Shown one piece after another: positions 45,688 through 54,627 of a stretch of DNA of 64,000 bases. This DNA comes from Rhizobium rosettiformans (GTDB lineage Bacteria > Pseudomonadota > Alphaproteobacteria > Rhizobiales > Rhizobiaceae): contig NZ_CP032405.1 in the NCBI RefSeq assembly GCF_016806065.1, positions 3,810,001-3,874,000 of the forward strand, given 5' to 3'. The position numbers and the translations under genes are program-made. Under the pieces are notes generated by a model. That model was not told the origin of the DNA, did not search any database, and saw nothing but the letters and a program-made list of their open reading frames with translations. How positions within the stretch are numbered: the stretch's first letter is position 1; every line of letters starts with the position of its first letter.

Positions 45688-45768
45688 ACGTTTGCGGATA
45701 GAGTCAGACTTGGACGTTCCCGGCGCTAGGGGCGGTGGCTATGGTGCGGCGAAATCTAGGAAAACACC

Positions 45769-46155
45769 ATGCGCACCAAACACCTCCTCATCTGCCTTGC
45801 TCTGACACTTGCCGGAACCTCGGCCCTCTCCGCCAAGGAAAACCGCTGCGGCTGGATCCAGAATCCGACCCCCGGAAATTACTGGCTCGATGATGGCGAA
45901 GGCTCTTGGATACTGATGACGCAAGGCTCCGAGATCGAGCCGCTCGGCATGGAGAACATGCCCGATTTCACCACAGGGGATTTCGTCCAGACGAACGGCT
46001 ACTACGGCTATGCCTGCGGCTGCATTGAAGCTGAGACCGAGCGCAGCAGCGATTTTGGTGACAGCTTCCTCGGCAGGATCTCGGCCATCTACGCCGTGAA
46101 GCAGCTGCCGATCAGCCAATGCCGCGCCGACAAGGCCCTGCCATCGCCCGAATAA
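45769..46155 (+). CDS. Exported DUF4087-family protein
   Basis: 128 residues with a signal peptide (MRTKHLLICLALTLAGTSALS) and the DUF4087 signature: ENRCGWIQNPTPGNYWLDDGEGSWILMTQG and FVQTNGYYGYACGCI. Four Cys in the mature part probably form disulphides. Periplasmic; function unknown. The stop TAA is immediately followed by the stop of the convergent Lrp-family gene, without terminator or spacer. Confidence 0.85.
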   Translation: MRTKHLLICLALTLAGTSALSAKENRCGWIQNPTPGNYWLDDGEGSWILMTQGSEIEPLGMENMPDFTTGDFVQTNGYYGYACGCIEAETERSSDFGDSFLGRISAIYAVKQLPISQCRADKALPSPE

Positions 46156-46620
46156 TCAACGCGCGTAGTCGACAGGCACGGCCAGCCCCTGCTTGAGAAT
46201 TTCCATCGAGATTGATGCCGAAACGTCGAAGAGTTCCACGCGCTTCACCAGCCGGCGATAGACGACGTCGTAATGCTCGACGCGCGGCAGCACCAACTTC
46301 AGGATATAGTCGTAATGCCCCGTCAAACGATGGGCTTCGACAATCTCCGAGATATCGCTGATCGCGCGGCGAAACTCCTCGATCCAGTCGTCGGCATGAT
46401 GGGCTGTCTTCACCAGGGCATAGACCGTGGTCGGCACGCCAATTTTCTCGCGATCGAGGACGACGATGCGCCGGGCGATATAGCCCTGTTCCTCCAGCTT
46501 CTGGATCCGCCGCGAGCAGGCAGACGTTGACAAGGCCACGCGCTCAGCGAGATCCGCAACCGCAATGCTCGAATCCTGCTGCAGCAGATCAAGAATCTTC
46601 CTGTCTCTTTCGTCGATCAC
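46156..46620 (-). CDS. Lrp/AsnC-family regulator
   Basis: About 154 residues. HTH: DERDRKILDLLQQDSSIAVADLAERVALSTSACSRRIQKLEEQGYI; ligand domain contains EIVEAHRLTGHYDYILKLVL. GTG 46620 has GGGGAGA 6 bases upstream; the frame continues to 46656 without family sequence. It is divergent from the racemase gene, so this gene likely regulates the racemase and itself from the 164-base gap between. It is related to, but distinct from, the other Lrp protein near 18 kb. Confidence 0.92.
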   Translation of the reverse strand: MIDERDRKILDLLQQDSSIAVADLAERVALSTSACSRRIQKLEEQGYIARRIVVLDREKIGVPTTVYALVKTAHHADDWIEEFRRAISDISEIVEAHRLTGHYDYILKLVLPRVEHYDVVYRRLVKRVELFDVSASISMEILKQGLAVPVDYAR

Positions 46621-46784
46621 GCCACATCTCCCCGGCCCAAGCGCCTGAACGCGCAAATAATCTGCGCAATCTCCTCATATCCCGCCAACTGTCATGCGCC
46701 AAGGGCTGTTCTCGATCCCATCATTGCAACCCAATTGCGCCGGGTTCGCATCATCATCTTCGCATCAAATGACGGAGACGAGAC

Positions 46785-47498
46785 ATGAAGACGATTGGCT
46801 TGATTGGCGGGATGAGTTTCGAAAGTTCGGCGGTCTATTATCGCCAGGTCAACGAGGCCGTTCGCGCCCGTCTCGGTGGCCTCACTTCGGCAGAGGTCCT
46901 GATGCACTCGGTCAACTTTGCGGAGATCGTGGCACTGCAGAAGGCCGGCCGCTGGGACCTTGCCGCGAAGCGTCTGGGCGACGTCGCAACTGGCCTGGAA
47001 AAGGCAGGCGCCGACTGCGTTCTCATCTGCACCAACACCATGCATCTCGTCGCCGACGAGGTGCAGGCCAGGATCGACGTACCGCTCATCAACATCATCG
47101 ATGAAACCGCCCATGCTCTGAAGGCCGGCGGCGCCAAACACCCGCTGCTGCTCGCGACCCGCTACACGATGGAACAGCCGTTTTACGCCGAGCGCATGAA
47201 GCGCCATGGCATCGAGATCATGGTGCCGGATGCCGAAGGGCGGACCGTTACCCATGACGTCATCTTCGAAGAGCTTTGCGCAGGCCGCGTTCTGGATGCA
47301 TCGCGCGGCAAACTGAACGCGATCATCGAACAGGCCAAGGCGGAGGGTGCCGACAGCGTCATTCTTGGCTGCACGGAGATTTGCCTCATCCTCGACCCGA
47401 CGACACTTCAGCTGCCCGGCTACGACTCGACGACCATCCATGCCGAAGCGGCCGTGACCTTCGCACTGCAAGGCGATCGCGACATGCGGGCTGCCTGA
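46785..47498 (+). CDS. Aspartate/glutamate racemase-family protein
   Basis: 237 residues, two-domain PLP-independent racemase fold. N-terminal IGLIGGMSFESSAVYYRQVN; the first catalytic Cys is in LICTNTMHLV and the second in VILGCTEICLI. Both are present, so racemisation of Asp, Glu or a related amino acid is plausible. GGAG lies upstream of the ATG. Divergent from the Lrp-family gene, a layout that fits amino-acid-responsive control. Convergent with pdxJ, with 16 bases between the stops. Confidence 0.92.
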   Translation: MKTIGLIGGMSFESSAVYYRQVNEAVRARLGGLTSAEVLMHSVNFAEIVALQKAGRWDLAAKRLGDVATGLEKAGADCVLICTNTMHLVADEVQARIDVPLINIIDETAHALKAGGAKHPLLLATRYTMEQPFYAERMKRHGIEIMVPDAEGRTVTHDVIFEELCAGRVLDASRGKLNAIIEQAKAEGADSVILGCTEICLILDPTTLQLPGYDSTTIHAEAAVTFALQGDRDMRAA

Positions 47499-47514
47499 TA
47501 AGGGTAGCGGTCGG

Positions 47515-48267
47515 TCAGATCGTCTGGCCACAGGCGCGGCAGAACCGGCGGACGGTTTCGGCCATCCCGTATTCCAGGGCATCGGCGGTCAGGCCGTGAC
47601 CGATCGAGACTTCGGCAAGATGTGGGATGCGCTTGACCAGGAGCGGCAGGTTGGCAACCGTCAGGTCGTGCCCGGCATTGACGTCGAGCCCCTCGGCGCG
47701 GGCGACATCGGCCGTCAGCCCGAGCAGTTCGACCTGACGCAGAGCCTCCTCCAAATTGTCGTAACAACCGCCATAGGGGCCGGTATAGAGCTCGACCCGC
47801 TCGGCACCGGTCGCCTTCGCAAGCGCCATCGGTTCGGAGCGTCCATCGCCATCAACGAAGAGCGACACCCGCATCCCCTTGCCGCGAAGCCGTGACACGA
47901 CACGCTTGAGAAAATCCTGATGCGCGACAAGGTCCCAGCCATGGTCGGACGTCGCCTGCGACGGGTCATCAGGCACCAGGGTGACCTGCTCCGGCTCAGT
48001 CACCTCGCAAAGCGCCAGGAAGTCCTCGCTCGGATAACCTTCGATATTGAACTCGGCGCTCGGAAACTCGTCGTCGATCAGCGCCCGCAACACAGGCAGA
48101 TCGCTGAAGCGGATATGACGCTGGTCTGGCCGGGGATGCACGGTCAGGCCACTGGCACCGGCAGAAAGGGCAATACGGCCCAGATCGGCCACGCTTGGCC
48201 AGGGAAGATCCCGGCGGTTGCGAAGCATGGCGATGGCATTGAGGTTGACGGAAAGCTTGGCAGGCAT
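47515..48267 (-). CDS. pdxJ: Pyridoxine 5'-phosphate synthase
   Basis: TIM-barrel enzyme of 250 residues that makes pyridoxine phosphate from deoxyxylulose phosphate and amino-acetone phosphate. Signatures: [75 protein letters not shown] and [12 protein letters not shown]. The start MPAKLSVN at 48267 fits known PdxJ proteins; an ATG at 48303 is in frame with a non-family extension. Neither has a clear ribosome site. The 243-base gap upstream is divergent to a regulator-like gene. Confidence 0.95.
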   Translation of the reverse strand: MPAKLSVNLNAIAMLRNRRDLPWPSVADLGRIALSAGASGLTVHPRPDQRHIRFSDLPVLRALIDDEFPSAEFNIEGYPSEDFLALCEVTEPEQVTLVPDDPSQATSDHGWDLVAHQDFLKRVVSRLRGKGMRVSLFVDGDGRSEPMALAKATGAERVELYTGPYGGCYDNLEEALRQVELLGLTADVARAEGLDVNAGHDLTVANLPLLVKRIPHLAEVSIGHGLTADALEYGMAETVRRFCRACGQTI

Positions 48268-48510
48268 GGCGGCATGATCCGGCGATGAAGAGGTCTGGGG
48301 CATCCTTACGGCATCGCGGTATCGAAGGCCAACGAGAATCGCAAATGCTCCGATGCGGGAAATTGATGGATGGCAACCGCGCTCACCCCCTAGACTTTAA
48401 GGTATTGACGCCTCGCCCCCATCCTTTAGTCAGGTCTCGATTGTGACGGATCGCACAAACGCGCAGTATCGGATAACGGCGCAGGCCTCCCTGCAGCGGT
48501 TGGAGCAAGC

Positions 48511-49488
48511 ATGTTGACGGAAACCGGGATCGATAGCGGGGAGGTTTCGGACGCACTGCAGCGTGTGTTGCGGAGCAGGACATTCGCACGCTCCGAAAAG
48601 CTGCGCTCATTCCTCAAATTCATCGTCGAGATGGAGCAGCTCGGCCTGTCGCATCAGTTGAAAGGCTATACGATCGGCATCGATGTTTTCAGCCGCAGCC
48701 ACGGCTTCGATCCGGGCACAGATCCGCTGGTCCGTGTCCAGGCAGGCAAGTTGCGCAAGCTGCTCAACCAGTTCTATGCCTGCGAGGGCCGCGATGATCC
48801 GCTGCGCATTCGCATTCCGCTCGGCGGTTATGTTCCGGTATACGACCGCGTCGCATCGCAAGCCATCGACACCCGTGAGCGCGACATAAAATTCCTCGAC
48901 ACCGAACTCGCCGAAGTCGAAAATCCTGCTCTCGCCGACGACAAGGCCTCACTCCCAAGGCTTTTCATCCGCCGTCCGGACGGCGACGATCTCATCGCCT
49001 CGATCTTCGTCAATGCGACCCGGCTCTGGAGCACGAGGCTCTGGGCGGTCTGCATCGCCGGCCCGAGTGAAAAACCCAGTTTCGAAGGCGGAGCACCGCA
49101 TCCCCTCCATTTCGAATTGAAGGCACAAAGCCTCGGCACCACACTGAAACTAAGCATGCGCCATCTCCGCTCCGGCAGCGAGGTGCCGATCAGCATGGGC
49201 GTCTGTGAGACTTCCGGCGACAGTCTGGAAATCGGCGCCTTCGCCAACGGTTTTGCCGGTGCAAACCTGACGCTTCCAGGTTCGATCTATCGCTTCTGCC
49301 ACAAGAACGATCTGTCGACGGGGCAGATGCAGTGCCTCGACGCCACCTATCGCTATACGCTGGAGCGTTCGGACGCGAGCTACATCAATGCCCGTCAGTC
49401 CCAGCAGCAATGGGCCGGCCTGTGTCAAAGCAGCGAGATCATCACCGAGATGACGAGGCTGATCGCCCTTTCCTCCCTGCCACGCTGA
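48511..49488 (+). CDS. Protein with an adenylate-cyclase-associated N-terminal DNA-binding-like domain
   Basis: 325 residues. Residues about 10-115 match a domain I know from the N-terminus of rhizobial and acidobacterial adenylate cyclase/TPR proteins (RVLRSRTFARSEKLRSFLKFIVE, QLKGYTIGIDVFSRSHGFDPGTDPLVRVQAGKLRKLL, RIRIPLGGYVPVY), thought to be a winged-helix-like regulator domain. The C-terminal 200 residues lack cyclase or TPR motifs and I do not recognise them. The first codon is ATG 48511. Function unknown; regulatory is likely. Confidence 0.75.
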   Translation: MLTETGIDSGEVSDALQRVLRSRTFARSEKLRSFLKFIVEMEQLGLSHQLKGYTIGIDVFSRSHGFDPGTDPLVRVQAGKLRKLLNQFYACEGRDDPLRIRIPLGGYVPVYDRVASQAIDTRERDIKFLDTELAEVENPALADDKASLPRLFIRRPDGDDLIASIFVNATRLWSTRLWAVCIAGPSEKPSFEGGAPHPLHFELKAQSLGTTLKLSMRHLRSGSEVPISMGVCETSGDSLEIGAFANGFAGANLTLPGSIYRFCHKNDLSTGQMQCLDATYRYTLERSDASYINARQSQQQWAGLCQSSEIITEMTRLIALSSLPR

Positions 49489-49674
49489 ACCACGCGTTCC
49501 CGGCATGAGGCGCGAAGCCCTTTTGCGAAAACTTATTTTATGAATTTCAAATATACTATAATCTGCAACCAGACAGCGATTCGAGATGCAGCGGGGTCAG
49601 CGAGACAGCACAGCAAAAGAGGAGAGAACTTTACGCTTCAGCAGACGCGTTGGCACTGAACATGGAGGGGGTAC

Positions 49675-50361
49675 ATGCCGCACGGAACACACCATCTGCA
49701 ACCGATCACCAGCGTATCCGGTCAGCCTAACAAGGCGTTTCTCTTCCCGGACCTCGTCCAGACAAGAACCCCACCAAAAGAGCCGGTCGCGATTGCCGAA
49801 ATGGCTGAGTTCTTCGGCGTCACCCACCGAACGCTGCATTTCTATGAGGAAAAGGGCCTTCTCACCGCCCGACGCATGGGCCTCATGCGGGTCTACGGAT
49901 GCGATGAGATCGCCCGGATGGCCCTGATCAATGTGTGCCGAGAGGTCGGCATGTCAGTCTCGCTCATCCAGGACCTGTTCGAGACACTCTCGACCGCCAC
50001 CTCGACAAGCGAAGCAAACCTGATCCTTGAGGAAGCCCTGCTCGCCCGTCGCCGTGAACTGGCGTCCAACCTTTCGACGATCCATCGACAGCTCCAGCAA
50101 CTCAACGCCTTGCTCGACCACGAAGAAGCCGAGGCCGGCCAGTTGAACACGGAACAGAAGGGGCCAGCCCTGACCGAGACGGAAGCCCGCTGCCTGCAGT
50201 TGATGGTCGAAGGCTATACTCCGATCAGGATCGCGCGGACGCTCGAAATGAAGACCGAAGAGGTCAGCGCCGTAGAGGCGAGCATCGTTGGAAAACTCAA
50301 CGCCCAAAACCGCTTCCAGGCCGTGGCGAAAGCCGTTCTTCTCGGCATGGTCGCCAATTGA
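49675..50361 (+). CDS. MerR-type regulator with C-terminal LuxR-like HTH
   Basis: 228 residues. After about 35 residues of leader comes a MerR HTH: VAIAEMAEFFGVTHRTLHFYEEKGLLTARRMGLMRVYGCDEIARM, then a coiled coil (ARRRELASNLSTIHRQLQQLNALL). The end, LTETEARCLQLMVEGYTPIRIARTLEMKTEEVSAVEASIVGKLNAQNRFQAVAKAVLLGM, has the helix pattern of a LuxR/GerE HTH. This joins two DNA-binding folds in one protein. GGAGGGGG precedes the ATG. The A/T-rich upstream (49530-49565, TATAAT at 49557) suggests a strong promoter with a leader of about 110 bases. Confidence 0.85.
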   Translation: MPHGTHHLQPITSVSGQPNKAFLFPDLVQTRTPPKEPVAIAEMAEFFGVTHRTLHFYEEKGLLTARRMGLMRVYGCDEIARMALINVCREVGMSVSLIQDLFETLSTATSTSEANLILEEALLARRRELASNLSTIHRQLQQLNALLDHEEAEAGQLNTEQKGPALTETEARCLQLMVEGYTPIRIARTLEMKTEEVSAVEASIVGKLNAQNRFQAVAKAVLLGMVAN

Positions 50362-50467
50362 AGACCCGCCTTGGTCTTGTCCATCATCAATAGTGGAGGA
50401 AGTTTAACGGGACAGCGGCTGCAGCCGGAGCTAGGAGCGGGGCATACCCAAAGACTGAGGTCGATCC

Positions 50468-50980
50468 ATGCCCAATCTGCTTTCCCGCTATGCCACTCCA
50501 TTAACCACGGGCCTGTTTCTGGTCTCGCTGATCTCCGGGATAGCCCTTTTCTTTCACTACGGCACGGCCGCGTTCCGCGAGATGCATGAATGGCTGAGCA
50601 TGGTGCTGATCCTGCCCTTCGTCCTGCATGTCTGGAAGAACTGGCGGCCGTTTCTTGCCTATTTCAAGCGCCTGCCAATGGCGCTTTCGCTCGGTGTGTG
50701 TCTCGTGGCCGGCCTCGCCTTCGCCTGGCCGGCGATCACCGGAACCGCGACCGGTGCAGCCGGCAATCCGGCTTTCGCCATGATCAACTTGGTGGCCGGC
50801 GGCACGCCGGCACAGGTGGCACCGCTACTCGGACGAGGGGAAGCGGATGTGATCGCGGCCCTCAAACTCGCCGGTTTCACCGTCGCCGACGCCACGGCAC
50901 CGTTATCCGAGATTGCCGCGGCATCGGAGAAGGACACGATGGCGCTGATGGCAACGCTTGCCGCCCTGAAGGCGCGATAA
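50468..50980 (+). CDS. DUF4405-domain membrane protein
   Basis: 170 residues. The first 95 contain three membrane helices and histidines placed as in haem-binding cytochrome b-like DUF4405 domains (LFFHYGTAAFREMHEWLSMVLILPFVLHVWKNW). The remaining 75 residues are polar, contain GTPAQVAPLLGRGEADVIAALKLAGFTVAD, and could form a DUF4405-associated soluble domain. There is no strong ribosome site. It follows the MerR-type gene by about 106 bases and may be its target. Function unknown. Confidence 0.8.
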   Translation: MPNLLSRYATPLTTGLFLVSLISGIALFFHYGTAAFREMHEWLSMVLILPFVLHVWKNWRPFLAYFKRLPMALSLGVCLVAGLAFAWPAITGTATGAAGNPAFAMINLVAGGTPAQVAPLLGRGEADVIAALKLAGFTVADATAPLSEIAAASEKDTMALMATLAALKAR

Positions 50981-50996
50981 CTCCAAACAGGAGCGC

Positions 50997-52127
50997 TCAC
51001 CGGACGATGGTGAGCGTCTCCGCAGCACGGGTGACAGCCGTGTAGAGCCAGCGCTCGCGGGTATCCCGGAACGCCCAGCTTTCGTCGAACAGCACGACGT
51101 CATTCCACTGCGAGCCCTGGGCCTTGTGGACCGTCAGCGCATAGCCGTAGTCGAACTCGTCGTAACGCTTGCGCGTCGACCAGGGGATCTCGGTATCGAT
51201 CTCCTCGAAGGCCGCCTTCAGCAGTTTGATCTTGGCGGCGCCGCGATCCATGTCGTCGTCTTCGGGCTTGATCAGAAGATTGATGCCAGGCTTCACGGTC
51301 TCGCGCGACGAGGTCATCACCTGCCAGAGCGAGCCATTGAGCAGGCCCTTGACCTGATCGTTCCTGAGACACACGAGCTTGTCGCCGGCCTGCGGATAGT
51401 CGACGGTAAAGCCTTTCAGCTCGCGCAAGCGCATGTTGTAGCGCCGCCGTGTCTTGTTGGTGCCGACCAGAACCTGATCGGCCCCGAGCACGAGATCCTG
51501 CGTCACCTCGTTCTTAGAGATCACCCGGGCCGTCGTGCCATAGTCGCCATACATGATCTCCTTGCCCTCGCGGATATGCATCGCGAGTTGGATGATCGGG
51601 TTGTCGCGCGCCTGGCGATGGATATCCGTCAGCAAGTAATCCGGCTCCTGGTCGGTGAAGAAGCCACCACCGGAGACAGGTGGTAGCTGGCCGGGATCGC
51701 CGAGCACCAGGATCGGTGTTCCGAAGCTCATCAGGTCGCGGCCGAGCGCCTCGTCGACCATCGAGCATTCGTCGATGATGATGAGCGCCGCCTTGGCGAC
51801 CGGGCTCTGGCGGTTGATCGAGAACATCGGCGCAATCGAGGTCTTGCCGGTCTCCTCGTCCTCCACCGCCTCTTCGCCGCGCGGGCGGTAGATCAGCGAA
51901 TGAATGGTCTTGGCATTCGAGGCGCCACGCGAGCGCAGAACCTGCGCCGCCTTGCCGGTGAAGGCCGCGAACAGTACGTCGCCGTCTACGTGCTCGGCGA
52001 AATGCTTGGCAAGCGTCGTCTTGCCCGTTCCGGCATAGCCGAATAGCCGGAAGACAGGGGTTTTACCCTCTTTCAGCCATTTCGAAACGGCCTTGAGGGC
52101 CTCGTCTTGCTGGGGCGCGAATTGCAT
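50997..52127 (-). CDS. RecD-like/Pif1-like ATP-dependent helicase
   Basis: 376 residues, superfamily 1B helicase. Walker A is LFGYAGTGKTTLAKH, motif II (Walker B) is IIIDECSMVD, motif III is LVLGDPGQLPPV, and motif VI region is YALTVHKAQGSQWNDVVLFDE followed by LYTAVTRAAETLTIV. There is no nuclease domain and no RecB/RecC partner nearby. It resembles the short RecD-like proteins often annotated as AAA-family ATPases in rhizobia. The start ATG 52127 begins MQFAPQQDEAL. Role in DNA metabolism inferred. Confidence 0.9.
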   Translation of the reverse strand: MQFAPQQDEALKAVSKWLKEGKTPVFRLFGYAGTGKTTLAKHFAEHVDGDVLFAAFTGKAAQVLRSRGASNAKTIHSLIYRPRGEEAVEDEETGKTSIAPMFSINRQSPVAKAALIIIDECSMVDEALGRDLMSFGTPILVLGDPGQLPPVSGGGFFTDQEPDYLLTDIHRQARDNPIIQLAMHIREGKEIMYGDYGTTARVISKNEVTQDLVLGADQVLVGTNKTRRRYNMRLRELKGFTVDYPQAGDKLVCLRNDQVKGLLNGSLWQVMTSSRETVKPGINLLIKPEDDDMDRGAAKIKLLKAAFEEIDTEIPWSTRKRYDEFDYGYALTVHKAQGSQWNDVVLFDESWAFRDTRERWLYTAVTRAAETLTIVR

Positions 52128-52200
52128 GACCTAGGTCATGCGCGGATTCGTTGGCCCGATGCAAGGTCAAAGCCGGAAAAATCAGAACAAATCGTGGACA

Positions 52201-52575
52201 TCAGACCCTGAGCGGGTCGTTTGAAAGCTCGATCGGCGCACCATGCGGCGTCGCCTCCGCCGCCCGCTGCCAGCTTTCGCGCAAGGCCTCAACGGTGTCG
52301 CGATCGGCAAGCCCCTTGCCCTCCAGCAGTGCGGCCAAGGCCGCGACCCAGGCATCGAAATAGTCAGATCCGTCCGCGGCCCGCTCTGGGAGATGCAGCT
52401 CGGCTGACAGGCTGTCGGCCCATTCCGCCCAGCTGAACACACCGCGCGCTTGGAGATGCACGGTCATCGCGAAAGCCTGTGCCTGCCACGGCTCGGCAAA
52501 AACCGGTGCCCCTTCGGACGATCGCGGCAGGCCCGGTGATGCCGCGAGATCGGTCACCGGGTCACACGCGCTCAA
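52201..52575 (-). CDS. Nitrile hydratase accessory/activator protein
   Basis: About 124 residues, homologous to the N-terminal part of the beta subunit as in known cobalt-type nitrile hydratase activators (P14K type). Key segments are VFAEPWQAQAFAMTVHLQARGVFSWAEWADSL and DYFDAWVAALAALLEGKGL. Such activators carry the alpha subunit while cobalt is inserted. TTG 52575 is chosen because GGGAGAG lies 5 bases before it; ATG 52593 and GTG 52557 are alternatives. It overlaps nthB by 14 bases, placing it third in the nthA-nthB operon. Confidence 0.85.
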   Translation of the reverse strand: MSACDPVTDLAASPGLPRSSEGAPVFAEPWQAQAFAMTVHLQARGVFSWAEWADSLSAELHLPERAADGSDYFDAWVAALAALLEGKGLADRDTVEALRESWQRAAEATPHGAPIELSNDPLRV

Positions 52576-53221
52576 GATAACTCTCCCAGGCATCAATGGA
52601 GACGGTCAGTGTCGCATCGGCACCCTCGCCCCAGATCTCGTCTCCCGTGAACACGACGGTATAAACCCATTGCGGGTTTTCACCCCGTCCATGGGCGTTA
52701 TCATCAGGGAAAACGAAACCGCCCTGCACTGCCTCGACGACTCCCGCCTTTGCGCGGGCATAACGCGGCAGGCGCGTATGACCGGTCGGATGGAAGTTCC
52801 TCGTGCGCACCCGATCGCCCACGCCAAACTTCGGCTCGGTCTCAACGGGACGATCGCAAGGCCCGCCACGGGCCAGCACACCCTTTACCATCTCGGCCTT
52901 CAAGACACGTTTCGGCGCGCGTCCCTGCTCCAGATGATGTCCTGATGCCAGTTCCTCGGCGGTGGCAAAGCCATGCCGCTCAAGCAGCATGTCGACACCC
53001 CGGATCCAGACCTCGTAATAGCTTGCCGCCAGATAGCTGGCAGGCGGAATAGTCTCGCGCGCATGCCGGCTCTCGTCGATCGACCAGGCGCCGAAAGCCC
53101 CACAGGAGAGCGTGATCCCGAGCGCGCGCTTTTCCCAGTCGGCATGGAAAATTGGCTCGTCCTTCTCCGGCGCGACCGGACCGAAGCCCATCTGCCCGCC
53201 GAGATCATGCGGCCCGTTCAT
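52562..53221 (-). CDS. nthB: Nitrile hydratase beta subunit
   Basis: 219 residues, forming with NthA an enzyme that hydrates nitriles to amides. It begins [16 protein letters not shown], the usual nitrile hydratase beta opening. Later motifs are [55 protein letters not shown] and [12 protein letters not shown]. The start overlaps the nthA stop (ATGA) and the stop overlaps the activator gene, so the three are translationally coupled. Confidence 0.95.
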   Translation of the reverse strand: MNGPHDLGGQMGFGPVAPEKDEPIFHADWEKRALGITLSCGAFGAWSIDESRHARETIPPASYLAASYYEVWIRGVDMLLERHGFATAEELASGHHLEQGRAPKRVLKAEMVKGVLARGGPCDRPVETEPKFGVGDRVRTRNFHPTGHTRLPRYARAKAGVVEAVQGGFVFPDDNAHGRGENPQWVYTVVFTGDEIWGEGADATLTVSIDAWESYLERV

Positions 53222-53868
53222 CGCGCCCCCTCCGGTGAGAGCGCCAGGCCGGTGCCGATCATCGCGTCGCGTGTGACGAGATCGGCGAGTTGCTCTTCGT
53301 TGAAGCCATCCGTACCTGCGGGACGCATGGGGACAACGAGATAGCGCAGTTCCGCCGTCGAATCCCAGACCCGGATGCCCATGCTCTCCGGCAAGGTCAC
53401 GCCGAATTCGGCCAACACCCCGCGCGGATCAATCACCGCCCGCGAGCGATAGGCCGGCGCCTTGTACCAGACGGGCGGCAGACCGAGCACGGACCAAGGG
53501 TAACAGGAGCAGAGCGTGCAGACGACAAGATTGTGGGTGTCGGGCGTGTTGAAGACGGCGCGCATATGCTCGCCCTGCCGGCCGGTATAGCCGAGGCTTG
53601 CCATCGCCGCCGTCGCATCGCGCTTCAGCCAATTGGCGAACTCGGGGTCGGCCCAGGCCTTGGCTACCACCCGCGCGCCATTTCTCGGCCCCACCTTCGT
53701 CTCATAGGTCTCGACGATGGCATCGATCGTCGCGGGATCGATCAGGCCCTTTTCCGTCAGCAAGGTCTCGAGCGCCCGCACGCGGGCCTCCATATCGGAA
53801 TACCGGTTGTCGTGGTGGTGATCATGCCCGTGATGATGATCATGATCTTCAGGGTGGTGACCGGACAT
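53218..53868 (-). CDS. nthA: Nitrile hydratase alpha subunit, cobalt type, His-rich N-terminus
   Basis: 216 residues. The metal centre VCTLCSC (C117, C120, C122) has Thr in the second position, the cobalt-type form; iron-type enzymes have Ser. C120 and C122 would be the oxidised ligands. A His-rich start ([17 protein letters not shown]) is unusual and could bind cobalt or nickel. A LysE exporter gene ends 9 bases upstream of the start, so transcription may begin before it. The activator follows nthB. Substrate range cannot be read. Confidence 0.95.
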   Translation of the reverse strand: MSGHHPEDHDHHHGHDHHHDNRYSDMEARVRALETLLTEKGLIDPATIDAIVETYETKVGPRNGARVVAKAWADPEFANWLKRDATAAMASLGYTGRQGEHMRAVFNTPDTHNLVVCTLCSCYPWSVLGLPPVWYKAPAYRSRAVIDPRGVLAEFGVTLPESMGIRVWDSTAELRYLVVPMRPAGTDGFNEEQLADLVTRDAMIGTGLALSPEGAR

Positions 53869-53877
53869 CGCAGTTTC

Positions 53878-54471
53878 CTAGTTGAGCATGGGCCAAAGGC
53901 TGAGAACCAACAGCACGGCCATGGTGATGTTGAACCATTTGAGCCGCACCGGGACCGACAGCCATTCCCGAAGCGCCGAGCCAAATCCGGCCCAGGTGGA
54001 AACGCTGGGAACATTGACGGCCGCGAAGACGAGCGCAACGATCCCGACAGTCAGAGCATAATGATTGGGATTCGGATAGACCGCCATGGCGGTCACGGCC
54101 ATGACCCAGGCTTTCGGATTGACCCACTGGAAGGCGGCAGCGCCGAAGAACGTCATCGGTCGCGCCTTGGCCTCCCCCTCGGCCATCGTGCGCGAAGAGC
54201 CGATTTTCCAGGCGATCCAGAGAAGATAGAGCCCGCCGGCAACCTTGAGTGCGAGGAAGGCCGGCGGATAGGCTTGCAGCACCGCGCCGAGACCGAGGCC
54301 GACCGCGATCAACAACGAGAGGAACCCGGCACCAATGCCGAGCATATGCGGAATCGTCCGGCGGAAGCCGAAATTGACCCCCGATGCGAATAGCATCATG
54401 TTGTTGGGCCCCGGGGTGATCGAGGTCGCGAAGGCAAAGACCACAAGCGCCAGAAGCGTATCGGCCGACAT
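53878..54471 (-). CDS. LysE-family exporter
   Basis: 197 residues, about six membrane helices, LysE/RhtB family. The N-terminal segment SITPGPNNMMLFASGVNFG is the family signature. Further segments are FLALKVAGGLYLLWIAWKI and FQWVNPKAWVMAVTAMAVY. It exports amino acids or related compounds; the substrate is not predictable. It ends 9 bases before nthA on the same strand, so it may be co-transcribed with the nitrile hydratase genes. If so, it could export an amide- or acid-derived product, which is inference. Confidence 0.88.
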   Translation of the reverse strand: MSADTLLALVVFAFATSITPGPNNMMLFASGVNFGFRRTIPHMLGIGAGFLSLLIAVGLGLGAVLQAYPPAFLALKVAGGLYLLWIAWKIGSSRTMAEGEAKARPMTFFGAAAFQWVNPKAWVMAVTAMAVYPNPNHYALTVGIVALVFAAVNVPSVSTWAGFGSALREWLSVPVRLKWFNITMAVLLVLSLWPMLN

Positions 54472-54627
54472 GGATGTTTCTCCCGGATTTTTATGTCAGC
54501 CTAGCTGCCCTTTGGACCAATTCCATCCGTAGTCTTGTTATGGTGACACGAATGAGAGCGACTTTGTCGCTTGCCGCGCGGGACCACCTCGCTATTCTTC
54601 GCACAACCCGCCCCGAGGAGCTTCACA

